64,000 nucleotides of DNA, from contig DATLNE010000010.1 of the NCBI GenBank assembly GCA_035536915.1, positions 62,001 to 126,000 of the forward strand, written 5' to 3'. Below, in pieces: positions 44,609-53,939 of this stretch (the first letter of the stretch is position 1; the number at the start of each line of letters is the position of its first letter). The DNA comes from Acidimicrobiales bacterium. Its GTDB lineage: Bacteria > Actinomycetota > Acidimicrobiia > Acidimicrobiales > JAHWLA01. Under the pieces are notes generated by a model, which was given only the letters and a program-made list of their open reading frames with translations, was not told the origin of the DNA and searched no databases. The position numbers were made by a program, and so were the translations under genes.

Positions 44609-45154
44609 ATGGACCGCGACGAGCTCATCGGGGCGTGCCTCGCCGCCCGACCCGACGGCATGGCCGCGGTCAAAGAGGTCGTGGAACAGGCGCTGGCCGA
44701 CGGGCTCGCCGTGGGCGACGACGCCTACGTCGAGCTCTACCGGAGCGACGACCTGCTCGTCCAGCAGTTCCTCTGGCCGCCGGGCTACAGCACGCAGGCG
44801 CACGACCACGGCGGGCTGTGGGCGGTCGTGGGCATCGCCGCGGGAGTCGAGGAGAACCGGCTGTTCCGAGCGAGAGGCGACACCCTCGAGCACGTCGTCT
44901 CCCGTGAGTACCACCGCGGCCAGGTGGGAGCCCTCGGGCCCGACGTGATCCATGCGGTGCGCAACCCGCGGTCGCAGGAGTGGAGCGCGGCGCTGCACGT
45001 CTACAGCGGCGACCTCACGCGGGCGCCCGAGCCACGCAGCGAATGGTGGGAGCCTGATCTCTGCCGGCGCCCGTACGACAGCGAAGGCAACGTCGCCACC
45101 TACTTCGCCGCGGTGGAGTCGGCGCGTCGCGCCGACTCGTCCCCACGAAGCTGA
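44609..45154 (+). CDS. Cysteine dioxygenase-like cupin protein
   Basis: 181 residues. The cupin metal motif QAHDHGGLWAVVGIAAGVEENRLF (about 68-92) and distal LGPDVIHAVRNP...ALHVYSGDL (about 110-135) match cysteine-dioxygenase-type proteins, with iron ligands His70, His72 and His117. Members oxidise cysteine or related thiols to sulfinates. The substrate is not certain. Nearby homocysteine S-methyltransferase gives a loose thiol-metabolism context. Confidence 0.75.
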   Translation: MDRDELIGACLAARPDGMAAVKEVVEQALADGLAVGDDAYVELYRSDDLLVQQFLWPPGYSTQAHDHGGLWAVVGIAAGVEENRLFRARGDTLEHVVSREYHRGQVGALGPDVIHAVRNPRSQEWSAALHVYSGDLTRAPEPRSEWWEPDLCRRPYDSEGNVATYFAAVESARRADSSPRS

Positions 45155-45276
45155 GACTCGCGTCGGCGCCCCGCATCCTGCTCCTGTAGAGCCACGGTGA
45201 CGGCACAGTGGGTCCGCGGTCGCGGCCGCACGCGCCCTAACCTCCGGGCGCGACCGGCGCGAGGTGGGAGGCAGGC

Positions 45277-46179
45277 ATGCAAGCACCGTGGCTGACCGAC
45301 AGTGGCTTGGAGACCTGGCTGGTCTTCCACCGCGGCATCGACCTGGCGGACTTCGCGGCGTTCCCGCTCTTGGACGACGCCGACGGCCGGGAGTTGCTGG
45401 CCACGTACTTCCGCGACCACCTGCGGGTAGCCCAGGAGGCGGGTACCGGCTTCGTCCTGGAAACCCCGACGTGGCGGGCCAATGCCGATTGGGGAGCGCG
45501 GCTGGGCTACGACGCCGATGCCCTGGACCGGGTGAACCGCGACGCCGTGGCATTCGTCCGGGGAGTCGGTGCCGAGTTCCCCGGCGTCGACGCAGTGGTG
45601 AGCGGCAACATCGGCCCGCGCGGCGACGGCTACAGCCCGGCCGAGCTCCTCACCCCGGACGTGGCGGCTTCGTACCACGGGCCGCAGGTCGCATCGTTCG
45701 CGGGGGCAGGCGCCGACCGGGTGACGATGCTCACGGCCACGCATGCGGGCGAGGCCATCGGTGTCGTCCACGCCGCGAGCGCGGCGGGCATGCCGGTCGT
45801 CGTCGCCTTCACCGTCGAGACCGACGGCAGGCTCCCCGACGGGCAGCCGCTGCACGAGGCGATCGAGGAGGTCGACGCCTCGACGGGCGCGGCAGCGTTG
45901 TACTTCGGGATCAACTGCGCCCACCCCGACCACTTCACCGACGCGCTCGCCGTCGGATCCGACGCCGTCGAACGGGTGAAGCTCCTACGGGCGAACTCGT
46001 CGCGCGCCAGCCACGCCGAGCTCGACGAAGCCGAGGAGCTCGACGAGGGCGACCCGGCGGAGTTGGCCGGCCAATACGCCGAGTTGTCGGAGCAACATCG
46101 CTTCGCCGTGCTCGGCGGATGCTGCGGTACCGATGTGCGCCACGTCCAGGCCATCGCGGGCGCCTGCGTGCGCCGATGA
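45277..46179 (+). CDS. Homocysteine S-methyltransferase family protein
   Basis: 300 residues; ATG 45277 with GGGAGG upstream. TIM-barrel start LTDSGLETWLVFHRGIDL, LETPTWRAN, and the zinc ligands Cys in YFGINCAHP (about 213) and the Cys pair in VLGGCCGTD (about 285). The family moves a methyl group from S-methylmethionine or betaine-type donors to homocysteine, or acts on related thiols. Its TGA overlaps the ATG of the next gene (46176-46179). Confidence 0.85.
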   Translation: MQAPWLTDSGLETWLVFHRGIDLADFAAFPLLDDADGRELLATYFRDHLRVAQEAGTGFVLETPTWRANADWGARLGYDADALDRVNRDAVAFVRGVGAEFPGVDAVVSGNIGPRGDGYSPAELLTPDVAASYHGPQVASFAGAGADRVTMLTATHAGEAIGVVHAASAAGMPVVVAFTVETDGRLPDGQPLHEAIEEVDASTGAAALYFGINCAHPDHFTDALAVGSDAVERVKLLRANSSRASHAELDEAEELDEGDPAELAGQYAELSEQHRFAVLGGCCGTDVRHVQAIAGACVRR

Positions 46180-47126
46180 AGAGCCTTCGCCAGGGGTTGG
46201 CAGTACTGGGCCACACCGGCCCGTTCAGTTGGCAGGAGCACCTGCACTGCCCGCCCCCAAGCGTGCGGGAACTCCTCGGCTACTGCACCGATTCCCGCGT
46301 CAATGAGTGGGTGCGGTGGCCCGAGCCCATGTGGCAGGTCGACAACGAGGCGTGGACCGAGGAGGCCCAAGGGGTCACTTGGGGACGGGACGGGTGGTAC
46401 GTCGCCACCAACGCAGACGACGGCCGAGAGGGCCTCTACCGACTGGTTCCCGGCACGTCGTCGGCGACGTGGACACGCCTGGCACCCCGCCTCGCCACAG
46501 GGACCGTGCACCACGGGGCACCGTGCGAGTGGGAGGAGTGGATCTACGTTCCCGTGCAACACGCGACATGGGGCGTGTGGAAGGTGCGGGCCGACTTCAC
46601 CGCCGATGCCGTCCTCACCGCCGCCGACCGACCGGCCGACGACCTGTTCCCGTGGTGCGACGTCAATCCCGCCAACGGCCTGCTCTACACCTGCAACTTC
46701 TCGTTCCCCACCAAGTTGTACGCCTACGACGCCAGCGCCACCGTCGACGGCGTGATGCCTCGTGTCGACAAGGAGGACATCACCTTGCACTGGGGCGACC
46801 CCCCACCCAACGGGGTGCAGGGCGCATGCTTCACCACCAACCGACGGTTGCTGATGATCCACGACGTCAAGGACGACGACGAGGACGAACTGGTGCAGTG
46901 CTACAGCGCCATCACCGGACGCCTGCTCGGGCAGATGTCGTTGCACGCCGACGCCGACGAGTCCACGCCCACCACGTTGAACGAGTTGGAGTCGGTGCGC
47001 CTCGCCACGGTGACAGCCAAGGGGGTTACCACCCACATCCAGGTGCTCGAACTGAACAACGAAGGGTTCAGCGAAGACGACTTCTACCTGTGGGGCATCG
47101 CCGTGCCGGACCCCTCGCTGCTCTGA
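46176..47126 (+). CDS. Unknown protein coupled to homocysteine S-methyltransferase
   Basis: 316 residues from ATG 46176 (ATGA overlap). Many W- and Y-rich beta-strand segments (TWGRDGWYVATNADDGREGLYRL, EEWIYVPVQHATWGVWKV, GLLYTCNFSFPTKLYAYDAS) suggest a beta-propeller. No family, signal peptide or TM helix recognised. Coupling implies co-production with the methyltransferase, yet no functional link is evident. Confidence 0.6.
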   Translation: MKSLRQGLAVLGHTGPFSWQEHLHCPPPSVRELLGYCTDSRVNEWVRWPEPMWQVDNEAWTEEAQGVTWGRDGWYVATNADDGREGLYRLVPGTSSATWTRLAPRLATGTVHHGAPCEWEEWIYVPVQHATWGVWKVRADFTADAVLTAADRPADDLFPWCDVNPANGLLYTCNFSFPTKLYAYDASATVDGVMPRVDKEDITLHWGDPPPNGVQGACFTTNRRLLMIHDVKDDDEDELVQCYSAITGRLLGQMSLHADADESTPTTLNELESVRLATVTAKGVTTHIQVLELNNEGFSEDDFYLWGIAVPDPSLL

Positions 47127-47136
47127 GCACGCCTGG

Positions 47137-48126
47137 TCACGGCGTGCCGGTGACGACCCCGTAGAGGTATTCGGAGAAGGCGTCGACCGTCCCGCTCAGT
47201 TCGAACTCCGAGCCCCACGACCACACTCGGAACAGCACGGGGTCGTCGTCGTCGGGGTCGGCACCCAGGTTCAGGCCACCCAGGTAGATCACCCAGTGGT
47301 CGGGTGGGTAGTCGTCGTCCTTGCTGTGTACCCAACCCCCGAAGCCGCTGGGCGCCTGGCGGGCGCCGTGCCCCGAGCTCCGGTAGTGGATGGGCTCCTC
47401 ATCGTCGTCGCCCCCGTTTTTGATGAGGTTGGCGTCGATGAGGAAGAAGGCCACGCCTCCTGCGTTCACCGCGTCCTGGGCCTTGCGCATGCAGCGCACT
47501 TCGCCTTCGACGAAGCACGTCTCCCACCCGCCGTTGGGCAGGTCGAGCACGTCGCGCGTCCACCCTCGCTCCTCACCCCAGAGGGTGATCGTCTCCAGCC
47601 CGTTGGCGTCGTCGTCGACGTCTTCCCAGATGTTCTCGTCGTCGCGCATGGTCGCGGCCAGCAGCCAGTCCACTTGGCCGATGGTCCCGGAGGCGACCGG
47701 CTCCTTGCGCAATTCCGCTTCGGCCACGATGACGCGCCCCGTCGGGCACACGAGCTTGCCCGTCTCCAACAACTGCTTGGCGGCCAGCACGTACTGGACG
47801 GGCCGGCGACGGGCGAACTCGACGACGATGCTGATGGGCCCGCACAAGCCCGTTGGGTTCTGCCGGATGATCGCCGGGTCGCGCAACCGGTCGCGGAGCT
47901 CGGCCACCACCGTGGCCCGGTCGATGTGCGACCACAGGTTCACGCTGCCGTCGGCCAACGAGCGCAGGGCTGTGCCCGCCGGGCTGAACCGCTGGGCCAA
48001 GTCGCGGACCGACACCGTGCCCGACGGCATGGGCTGCGGCCACGTGGGCACGCCGAGCGACTGGCGCAGGCTCCACGAGCCGGACGGGTTGTCGAGGGCA
48101 AAGGCGGTGTCGCGCAGGGAGAGCAC
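47137..48126 (-). CDS. Putative papain-fold (cysteine peptidase-like) protein
   Basis: 329 residues from GTG 48126, preceded by GGGGGCGAGG. NPTGLCGPISIVVEFARRRP (Cys at about 94) and the late PDHWVIYLGGLNLG (His at about 278) followed by LFRVWSWGSEFEL have the order and spacing of a papain-like Cys-His pair. No signal peptide. It lies 11 bp after the fibre-like gene in the same operon, which is reminiscent of a delivered effector or processing enzyme, but the catalytic assignment is motif-based inference. Confidence 0.5.
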   Translation of the reverse strand: MLSLRDTAFALDNPSGSWSLRQSLGVPTWPQPMPSGTVSVRDLAQRFSPAGTALRSLADGSVNLWSHIDRATVVAELRDRLRDPAIIRQNPTGLCGPISIVVEFARRRPVQYVLAAKQLLETGKLVCPTGRVIVAEAELRKEPVASGTIGQVDWLLAATMRDDENIWEDVDDDANGLETITLWGEERGWTRDVLDLPNGGWETCFVEGEVRCMRKAQDAVNAGGVAFFLIDANLIKNGGDDDEEPIHYRSSGHGARQAPSGFGGWVHSKDDDYPPDHWVIYLGGLNLGADPDDDDPVLFRVWSWGSEFELSGTVDAFSEYLYGVVTGTP

Positions 48127-48137
48127 GGCCTCGCCCC

Positions 48138-49433
48138 CTACTGGAGGGTGACGAGGACGGGCAACAGGGCCGTGCCCGCGTCGAGCGGGGCCAGCGCCTT
48201 GCCGAGCACGGCGCCGAAGGCGCGTTCACGATCGACGGCGGCCATGGCCACGCCAGGCCGCTCCGAGGTGGTCAGCAACGTGCCCGGCGCGATGGGGGCG
48301 CTGTCGGCCTCGACCTGGCAGAAGACCTTGCCGACCAGTGCCACCGGCACCCGCTCGGCGCCGGTGGCCCGCCGGTCGAGCACGATGCCCGGACGGTAGG
48401 CGCCCGCCCCGGAGACGACGCCGGCCACCCGGGTGTCGTAGGGCTCGGCGCTCCTGCGCAAGCGGCCCGGGTCGTCGTCGAGCACGAGCACGCTGCCCGG
48501 TTCGGGCTTGTCGCCCGCCACGTCGAACTCCTCGGCACAGTCGGCATTGGTGAGCACGATGTCGCCGGTATCGGCGTCGAGCACGATCTGGTCCTCGAAC
48601 TGTCCCTTGCGCAGGACGATGCGACCGGGCAGGCGGCCTTCACCGCCCAAAGCGAGGCCGCCGTAACCGTCGAACTCGCCGAGGTAGGCGAAGGCCGCCC
48701 CGTTGGCGTCGTACAGCCGCAAGCTGCCGCCGTCGGCGCTGGGGCCGAGCACCGCCTGCACGTTCTCGTTGGTGCCGCGCACGCGGATGGCGCACTCCGC
48801 ACCGTCGAGCACGATGCGAGCTTTGGCGTTGCCCGCCCGCACCACCACTCGCCCGGGGAGCTTGTCGTCGATGCCCACCCAAAGGCCGGACCTGCCGTCC
48901 CACTCACCGAGGTGGGCGTGGGTGCGGGTGCCGCGGCGCACTTGCACCGATGTCGCCTTCTTGGCGTCGACCAACTCGATTGCCGGGGTGCTCGCCACCA
49001 CCTTCTGGGCCAACGTCGCCGCGCCGCCGCCGTAGCCGGCGTCGACTGCCACGTTGCGGGCCTTGAGGTGCTTGAACTCGGCGTCGGGTGCGGGGGCGTC
49101 GACGCCTGTGGCCTTGATGCCGCCGGCGCCCGTCTGCTTGACCGAGCGGGAGCCTGCCTTCTCCGGCTTGAGCGCGGAGGTGTCGGCCTTGATCGGCGTG
49201 AGGTCGTCGTGGTCGAAGGGGATCGATTCCCTCATGGCGATGTCGAGGCCGCTGCGCCGCTTGCGCACCGGCCTGCCCGTCACCTCGGCCTTGGCCTTCG
49301 TCGTGGCCTTCGTCGTGGCCTTCCCCGTGGCCGCTTTGGCGGCTTTGGCGACCGGCACCTTGGCTGCCTGCTGCTTGCCTGCAGTGAGCCTGCTGGCTTT
49401 CACCGGTGTCGTGGACTGCCGCTTCGGGCTCAT
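48138..49433 (-). CDS. Fibre-like protein with phage-tail-type C-terminal domain
   Basis: 431 residues; ATG 49433 with AGGGGG upstream. The first 60 residues are Lys/Ala/Thr-rich and disordered. The middle is a stack of repeated beta strands (THAHLGEWDGRSGLWVGIDDKLPGRVVVRAGN, then FAYLGEFDGYGGLALGGEGRLPGRIVLRKG). The C-terminus (PGSVLVLDDDPGRLRRSAEPYDTRVAGVVSGAG...VPVALVGKVFCQV...FGAVLGKALAPL) resembles domains ending phage tail or spike proteins. No phage genes surround it. Role unknown. Confidence 0.6.
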   Translation of the reverse strand: MSPKRQSTTPVKASRLTAGKQQAAKVPVAKAAKAATGKATTKATTKAKAEVTGRPVRKRRSGLDIAMRESIPFDHDDLTPIKADTSALKPEKAGSRSVKQTGAGGIKATGVDAPAPDAEFKHLKARNVAVDAGYGGGAATLAQKVVASTPAIELVDAKKATSVQVRRGTRTHAHLGEWDGRSGLWVGIDDKLPGRVVVRAGNAKARIVLDGAECAIRVRGTNENVQAVLGPSADGGSLRLYDANGAAFAYLGEFDGYGGLALGGEGRLPGRIVLRKGQFEDQIVLDADTGDIVLTNADCAEEFDVAGDKPEPGSVLVLDDDPGRLRRSAEPYDTRVAGVVSGAGAYRPGIVLDRRATGAERVPVALVGKVFCQVEADSAPIAPGTLLTTSERPGVAMAAVDRERAFGAVLGKALAPLDAGTALLPVLVTLQ

Positions 49434-49657
49434 GGATGCCCCCTGTCGAGGTCGAATAGGACGAATCGCCCGGAGCGTACGTCGCGTATGGAGCGACGAC
49501 GTGGAGGATCGTTCCCAAGCCGTACGGCGTCCGTATTGAGTTGCGAGCAAGCGGTGTACCCTCACCCGTGGGGGCCCATTTTCGGGCGACCCGAAATGGC
49601 AGTTGCGTTGCTCCTGACCCTGGTGGCGCCCAAGCGTGTCGGTGAGGAGCGTTCGCT

Positions 49658-51373
49658 GTGGGAGTCACTCAGGTCGACCCGATGCTCGGTCCGGGGCTCG
49701 ACCGCGTGGTCACACTGGGCTCGCCCGACCTGCACACGGTGGCGACGCTCGACGGCGTCTACCGGTTCGTGTCTCCCGCCGCCCGTGCGCTTTTCGGATG
49801 GGAACCCGACGACTTCGTGAGCCGGCCCCAGGCCGCCTTCACACATCCCGATGACGTGGGGCTCGTCGACGACGCCCGCAGGCTCGTCACGGCCGACCCG
49901 GGCTGCACGTCGACCACCGTCTTCCGGTTCCGCTGTGCGAGCGGCATCTACCGGTGGACCGAGGCCGTGTCGCGGCTGGTCGACGGTGAGGACGGGCCGC
50001 TGATCGTCTCCAGCATCCGCGACATCGGCGACCGCAAGAAGTCCGAGGTCGAGCTCAGGCACAAAGCCAGCACCGATCCCTTGACCGGCGTCGCCAACCG
50101 CACCGTGTTCATGGACCGCCTGCACCAAGCGCTGCTCAGGCTCGAGCGCAAGGACGGCCTCGTCGCCGTGCTGTTCCTCGACCTCGACCGGTTCAAGTTG
50201 ATCAACGATTCCGTCGGGCACCTGGCGGGCGACGCCGTCCTCCTGAAGATGGCCGAGCGCCTCAGCAAGTTCCTGCGCCCGCAGGACACGTTGGCACGCC
50301 TGGGTGGCGACGAGTTCGCCGTGGTGGTCGAGGACATGTCGCAGGCCGAGGAGGCAGTGGCCTTGGGCCGGCGGATCGTCGAAGCCGGCCGCACCCCGTT
50401 CCAGGTGGGCGACGAGCGGTTCGTCTGCACGACCAGCGTGGGGATCGCCGTGACGTCGGACGCCCGCTACAGCGCCGAGGGCCTCCTTCAAGAGGCCGAC
50501 CTCGCCCTGTACCGCGCCAAGGACCGGGGGCGGGACCGGGCCGAGGTCTTCGACGAGGACTTGCGCACGCGGGCGGTCGGCCGGTTGGGCACCGAGCGCA
50601 TGCTGCGGCGGGCCATCGCCGAGGGTCGGCTCCGGCTCGACTACCAGCCCATCGTCGAGCTCCGCACCGGTGACACCGTGGCGGTCGAGGCGCTGGTGCG
50701 GGTATGGGACCCCGACCAGGACCACCTCATCGAGGCCGAGTCGTTCATCGAAGTGGCCGAGGAGGTCGGCCTCCTGGCGCAGATGGACGAATGGGTCCTC
50801 GGCCAGGCCGTGGGCCAGGCCGGTGCATGGCGAGGGTTGTTTGCAGGCACCGCCTTTGCCGACGTCGCCATCAACGTCACCGCTCGCCACCTGTCCGACG
50901 CCGGGTTCGCCCAGTCGGTCATCGCCGACCTGGCCGCCCACGGCCTGCCCGCTGCCGCGCTCCAGGTCGAGGTCACCGAGCGGGTGCTCATGGAAGCGTC
51001 GAACTCGGCCATGAGCGGCCTCAAGGTCCTGCGTGACGCCGGGGTGAAAGTCGGCCTCGACGACTTCGGCACCGGCTACTCGTCGCTGTCGTACCTGCGG
51101 CTGTTCCCGCTCGACTTCGTCAAGATCGACCGCTCGTTCATCAGCGAGCTCGCCCTCGGTGCCACAGAACGGGCCATCGTCGCCTCGATCATCGACCTCT
51201 CCCACGCGTTGGGGATGGCTGTCGTCGCCGAAGGGGTGGAGACCCAGGCCCAGGTGGAGCAGCTGATGACGCTGGGGTGCGACCGAGCCCAAGGCTTCCT
51301 TTTCGCCGTCCCGGGGCCTCCGCAGGCCATCGAGGACCGGGTCTTGACCGGACGGCGCACAGAAAGAAAGTGA
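49658..51373 (+). CDS. PAS-GGDEF-EAL c-di-GMP signalling protein
   Basis: 571 residues from GTG 49658 with GAGGAG about 8 nt upstream. A PAS domain (about 20-130, FTHPDDVGLVDDAR and DIGDRKKSEVELRHKAS) precedes GGDEF (intact GGDEF at 216-220) and EAL (EALVRVWDP at 344; INVTARHL; VTERVLME; DDFGTGYSSLSYL; VVAEGVET). Both activities look possible. It heads a block of stress- and signal-response genes. Confidence 0.92.
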   Translation: MGVTQVDPMLGPGLDRVVTLGSPDLHTVATLDGVYRFVSPAARALFGWEPDDFVSRPQAAFTHPDDVGLVDDARRLVTADPGCTSTTVFRFRCASGIYRWTEAVSRLVDGEDGPLIVSSIRDIGDRKKSEVELRHKASTDPLTGVANRTVFMDRLHQALLRLERKDGLVAVLFLDLDRFKLINDSVGHLAGDAVLLKMAERLSKFLRPQDTLARLGGDEFAVVVEDMSQAEEAVALGRRIVEAGRTPFQVGDERFVCTTSVGIAVTSDARYSAEGLLQEADLALYRAKDRGRDRAEVFDEDLRTRAVGRLGTERMLRRAIAEGRLRLDYQPIVELRTGDTVAVEALVRVWDPDQDHLIEAESFIEVAEEVGLLAQMDEWVLGQAVGQAGAWRGLFAGTAFADVAINVTARHLSDAGFAQSVIADLAAHGLPAAALQVEVTERVLMEASNSAMSGLKVLRDAGVKVGLDDFGTGYSSLSYLRLFPLDFVKIDRSFISELALGATERAIVASIIDLSHALGMAVVAEGVETQAQVEQLMTLGCDRAQGFLFAVPGPPQAIEDRVLTGRRTERK

Positions 51374-51443
51374 CGATTATCCGATTCGTTCGGCCCCAAC
51401 CTGTGTATCTTGAGGAGTGACACGACAAAAACCCTGACGTGTC

Positions 51444-51463
51444 GAGCCGGCTCCCGCCGGCTC
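51444..51463 (+). terminator. Hairpin terminator after the PAS-GGDEF-EAL gene
   Basis: GAGCCGGC (51444-51451) and GCCGGCTC (51456-51463), perfect 8-bp stem, TCCC loop; 70 bp past the stop, no T-tract. Confidence 0.45.
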
Positions 51464-51528
51464 GGGAGCGATACCCCGGACCCCGGTAACGCGTCATCGT
51501 GATGGCGCTTGTGGCCGAGGGGGTCTCA

Positions 51529-51885
51529 ATGAAACGAACCGTGGGTTTTTGCGGGCCAACCTCTGTGCAAGACGGCGTCGTGTCAGCGGGGCCCACGGTC
51601 GTCCGCCTTTCTGGCGAGCACGACATGTTCACCGTCGATGCCTTGACGGACGCCATCGCTCAGGCGACAGCCGTCGGGGACGGCGACCTGGTCGTCGACC
51701 TGGGCGACGTGGAGTTCATGTCGGTGGCCACCGTCCGTGTGTTGCTCCACGCCCAACTGGTCCTTCAACGGCAGGCACGGACGATCGTGTTGCGTTCGCC
51801 ACCGGCGTGCGCACAGCGCGTTCTCGATCTTTGCGGAGTCGCCGACCTCTTCGAGTTGAGCGCCGCCGCGGACGAGGGGCCGTGA
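51529..51885 (+). CDS. STAS-domain anti-anti-sigma factor-like protein
   Basis: 118 residues from ATG 51529, preceded by GAGGGGG. TVVRLSGEHDMFTVDALTDAI and LVVDLGDVEFMSVATVRVLLHA follow the STAS pattern. The usual DSSG phospho-site is replaced by MSVAT, so regulation by a serine kinase is uncertain. The following gene starts 4 nt later. Possible partner of the kinase-phosphatase fusion at 54440-56626. Confidence 0.82.
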   Translation: MKRTVGFCGPTSVQDGVVSAGPTVVRLSGEHDMFTVDALTDAIAQATAVGDGDLVVDLGDVEFMSVATVRVLLHAQLVLQRQARTIVLRSPPACAQRVLDLCGVADLFELSAAADEGP

Positions 51886-51889
51886 AGCG

Positions 51890-52615
51890 GTGGCGGGCGA
51901 ACGGCGACTACGGATCCTCGATCTGCTCGGCTTCGGCGCCGCCTCCGGGTCGGAGACCAAACGGCTGTGTGAGGTGTGTGCCGAGGCCACGGGGATGACC
52001 GGCGCGGGCATCATGCTGATGTCCGGTGACGTGTCGCGGGGCTCGGTGTGCACCACCGGCGATGTGAGCGACCTCATCGAACAGCTCCAGTACGACCTCG
52101 GGGAGGGGCCGTGCGTGGACGCCTACCACAGCGACCGTCCGGTGTTGGAACCCGACCTGGCTCGCCCCTACACACCTCGATGGCCGGCGTTCTCCGGCCC
52201 GGCGGTCGACGCCGGGGTGCGAGCCGTCTTCGGCTTCCCGTTGCAAGTAGGTGCGGTGCGCCTCGGCGCCCTCAACCTGCACCGCGAGCAACCGGGCCCG
52301 CTCACCGACGACCAGTATGCCGACGCGGTGGTCATGGCCGACATCGCCGCTCAAGTCGTGCTCGTGCTGCAAGCCGACGCGCCGGAGGGGACGCTGGCGG
52401 GCGAGCTCGAGGTGGGCGCCGATTTCCACTACGTGGTGCACCAGGCCGCAGGCATGGTGGCCGCCCAGTTAGACGCCAGCGTCGGCCACGCGCTCATCCG
52501 GCTACGGGCCTATGCCTTCGGCAACGACCGCAAGCTGGCCGACGTGGCCGTCGACGTGGTGTCGCGGAAGCTGCGTTTCGACGCCGACAGCGGCGAGAAG
52601 GACCCGGGGCCGTGA
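51890..52615 (+). CDS. GAF-ANTAR RNA-binding regulator 1
   Basis: 241 residues from GTG 51890, 4 nt after the STAS gene. GAF domain (about 20-165: LCEVCAEATGMTGAGIMLMSGD, LGEGPCVDAYHSDRPVLEPDL, GFPLQVGAVRLGALNLHR). The C-terminal ANTAR helices (VHQAAGMVAAQLDASVGHALIRLRAYAFGNDRKLADVAVDVVSRKL) bind stem-loop pairs in mRNA leaders to block termination. Signal and targets unknown. Confidence 0.88.
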   Translation: MAGERRLRILDLLGFGAASGSETKRLCEVCAEATGMTGAGIMLMSGDVSRGSVCTTGDVSDLIEQLQYDLGEGPCVDAYHSDRPVLEPDLARPYTPRWPAFSGPAVDAGVRAVFGFPLQVGAVRLGALNLHREQPGPLTDDQYADAVVMADIAAQVVLVLQADAPEGTLAGELEVGADFHYVVHQAAGMVAAQLDASVGHALIRLRAYAFGNDRKLADVAVDVVSRKLRFDADSGEKDPGP

Positions 52616-52721
52616 CCGGGCAACGCCAACGTGTCGCCGCCTTCGTCCGTACCATGACGCCAGAGGTCACGCGCCGGACCGAAGGCCGAAGCAGTACCGA
52701 GTCGTCGTGACAGGAGATTCC

Positions 52722-53453
52722 ATGTCCAGAGAAATAATGCTCGCCAGGACCTTCGTCGAGTTGGCCGACACCCTCGTGGCCGACTTCGACGTGGTGGAAC
52801 TGCTCTCGCTGCTCACGGACCGCTGCGTCGAAGTGCTCGACGTGGGCGCCGCCGGGCTCATGCTGGCCGCGCCAGGAAGCGGGCTGCGGGTCATGGCCTC
52901 GTCGAGCGAGACCATGCGAGTGCTCGAGCTCTTCGAGCTTCAATCCCAAGAAGGCCCGTGCCTCGATGCCTTTCACACCGGCCAGGCGGTGATGAGCCCG
53001 GACTTGGCTGCCGCCAACGACCTGTGGCCTCACTTCGCGCCCGAGGCGCTGGCCGCCGGGTTCCAATCGGTGCAGGCACTTCCCATGCGCTTGCGAGGCT
53101 CTGTCATCGGCGCCCTCAACCTGTTCCACGTCGAGCGGGGGGAGATGCGCAAAGCCGACATCGATGCCGCCCAGGCACTGGCCGACGTGGCCACCATCGC
53201 CGTCCTCCAGCACCGTGCCGCACTCGAAGCCCAGGTCCTCAACGACCAGCTCAACCATGCGCTCAACAGCCGCATCGTCATCGAACAGGCCAAGGGAGTG
53301 GTGGCCGAACGGAGGAACCTCGACATGGAAGCGGCGTTCTCCGCCTTGCGCACCTACGCCCGCAACCACAACCTCCGCCTGGCCGATGTCGCCCGGGGCG
53401 TGATCGACGGCACTATGTCCGTCCTTGACGTCGACGGCGTCTTGCCCGACTGA
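52722..53453 (+). CDS. GAF-ANTAR RNA-binding regulator 2
   Basis: 243 residues; ATG 52722 with AGGAG 6 nt upstream. GAF domain (about 8-165: LTDRCVEVLDVGAAGLMLAAPG, QEGPCLDAFHTGQAVMSPDL) and ANTAR tail (SRIVIEQAKGVVAERRNLDMEAAFSALRTYARNHNLRLADVARGVIDG). It is a paralogue of the preceding gene, closer to the ANTAR consensus (IEQAKG). Tandem duplication followed by divergence is likely. Confidence 0.9.
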   Translation: MSREIMLARTFVELADTLVADFDVVELLSLLTDRCVEVLDVGAAGLMLAAPGSGLRVMASSSETMRVLELFELQSQEGPCLDAFHTGQAVMSPDLAAANDLWPHFAPEALAAGFQSVQALPMRLRGSVIGALNLFHVERGEMRKADIDAAQALADVATIAVLQHRAALEAQVLNDQLNHALNSRIVIEQAKGVVAERRNLDMEAAFSALRTYARNHNLRLADVARGVIDGTMSVLDVDGVLPD

Positions 53454-53500
53454 CTCCTGCTCGGGCGACACTGCGGCAGCGACACCAATCGGAGGGCCCC

Positions 53501-53923
53501 ATGGCACAAGCGGACGGCGAGGCGCCGAGCGACAAGGTCGACCGGATCATCGAGGGGATCGGTGACTGGCGCGGGCAGGCACTGAGCAGGATGCGCAACC
53601 TCGTCAAGGAGGCCGACGAGCGCATCGTGGAAGAGGTCAAGTGGGTGAAGCCCACGAACCCGAACGGCGTGCCGACGTGGTCACTCGACGGGCTCATTTG
53701 CACCGGTGAGGTCTACAAGTCGACGGTGAAGCTCACGTTCGCCTCCGGCGCCGCGCTCGACGACCCGGCCGGGTTGTTCAACGCCGGCTTCGGTGGCAAC
53801 ACCAGGCGTGCCATCGACATCGGTAAGGACGACGAGGTCGACGCCGATGCGTTCAAAGCGCTCGTCCGCGCGGCCGTCGCCCACAACGAGGCCAAGGCGG
53901 CGGGCAAGCGCAAGAAGCAGTAG
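53501..53923 (+). CDS. DUF1801 family protein
   Basis: 140 residues; ATG 53501 with GGAGGG. DKVDRIIEGIGDWRGQALSRMRNLVKEADERIVEEVKWVKPT and YKSTVKLTFASGAALDDPAGLFNAGFGGNTRRAIDI match DUF1801 (YdhG-like), a small soluble fold of unknown biochemistry. The tail is lysine-rich. It converges on crcB. Confidence 0.88.
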   Translation: MAQADGEAPSDKVDRIIEGIGDWRGQALSRMRNLVKEADERIVEEVKWVKPTNPNGVPTWSLDGLICTGEVYKSTVKLTFASGAALDDPAGLFNAGFGGNTRRAIDIGKDDEVDADAFKALVRAAVAHNEAKAAGKRKKQ

Positions 53924-53939
53924 CTCCGCCGCCGGCCGG

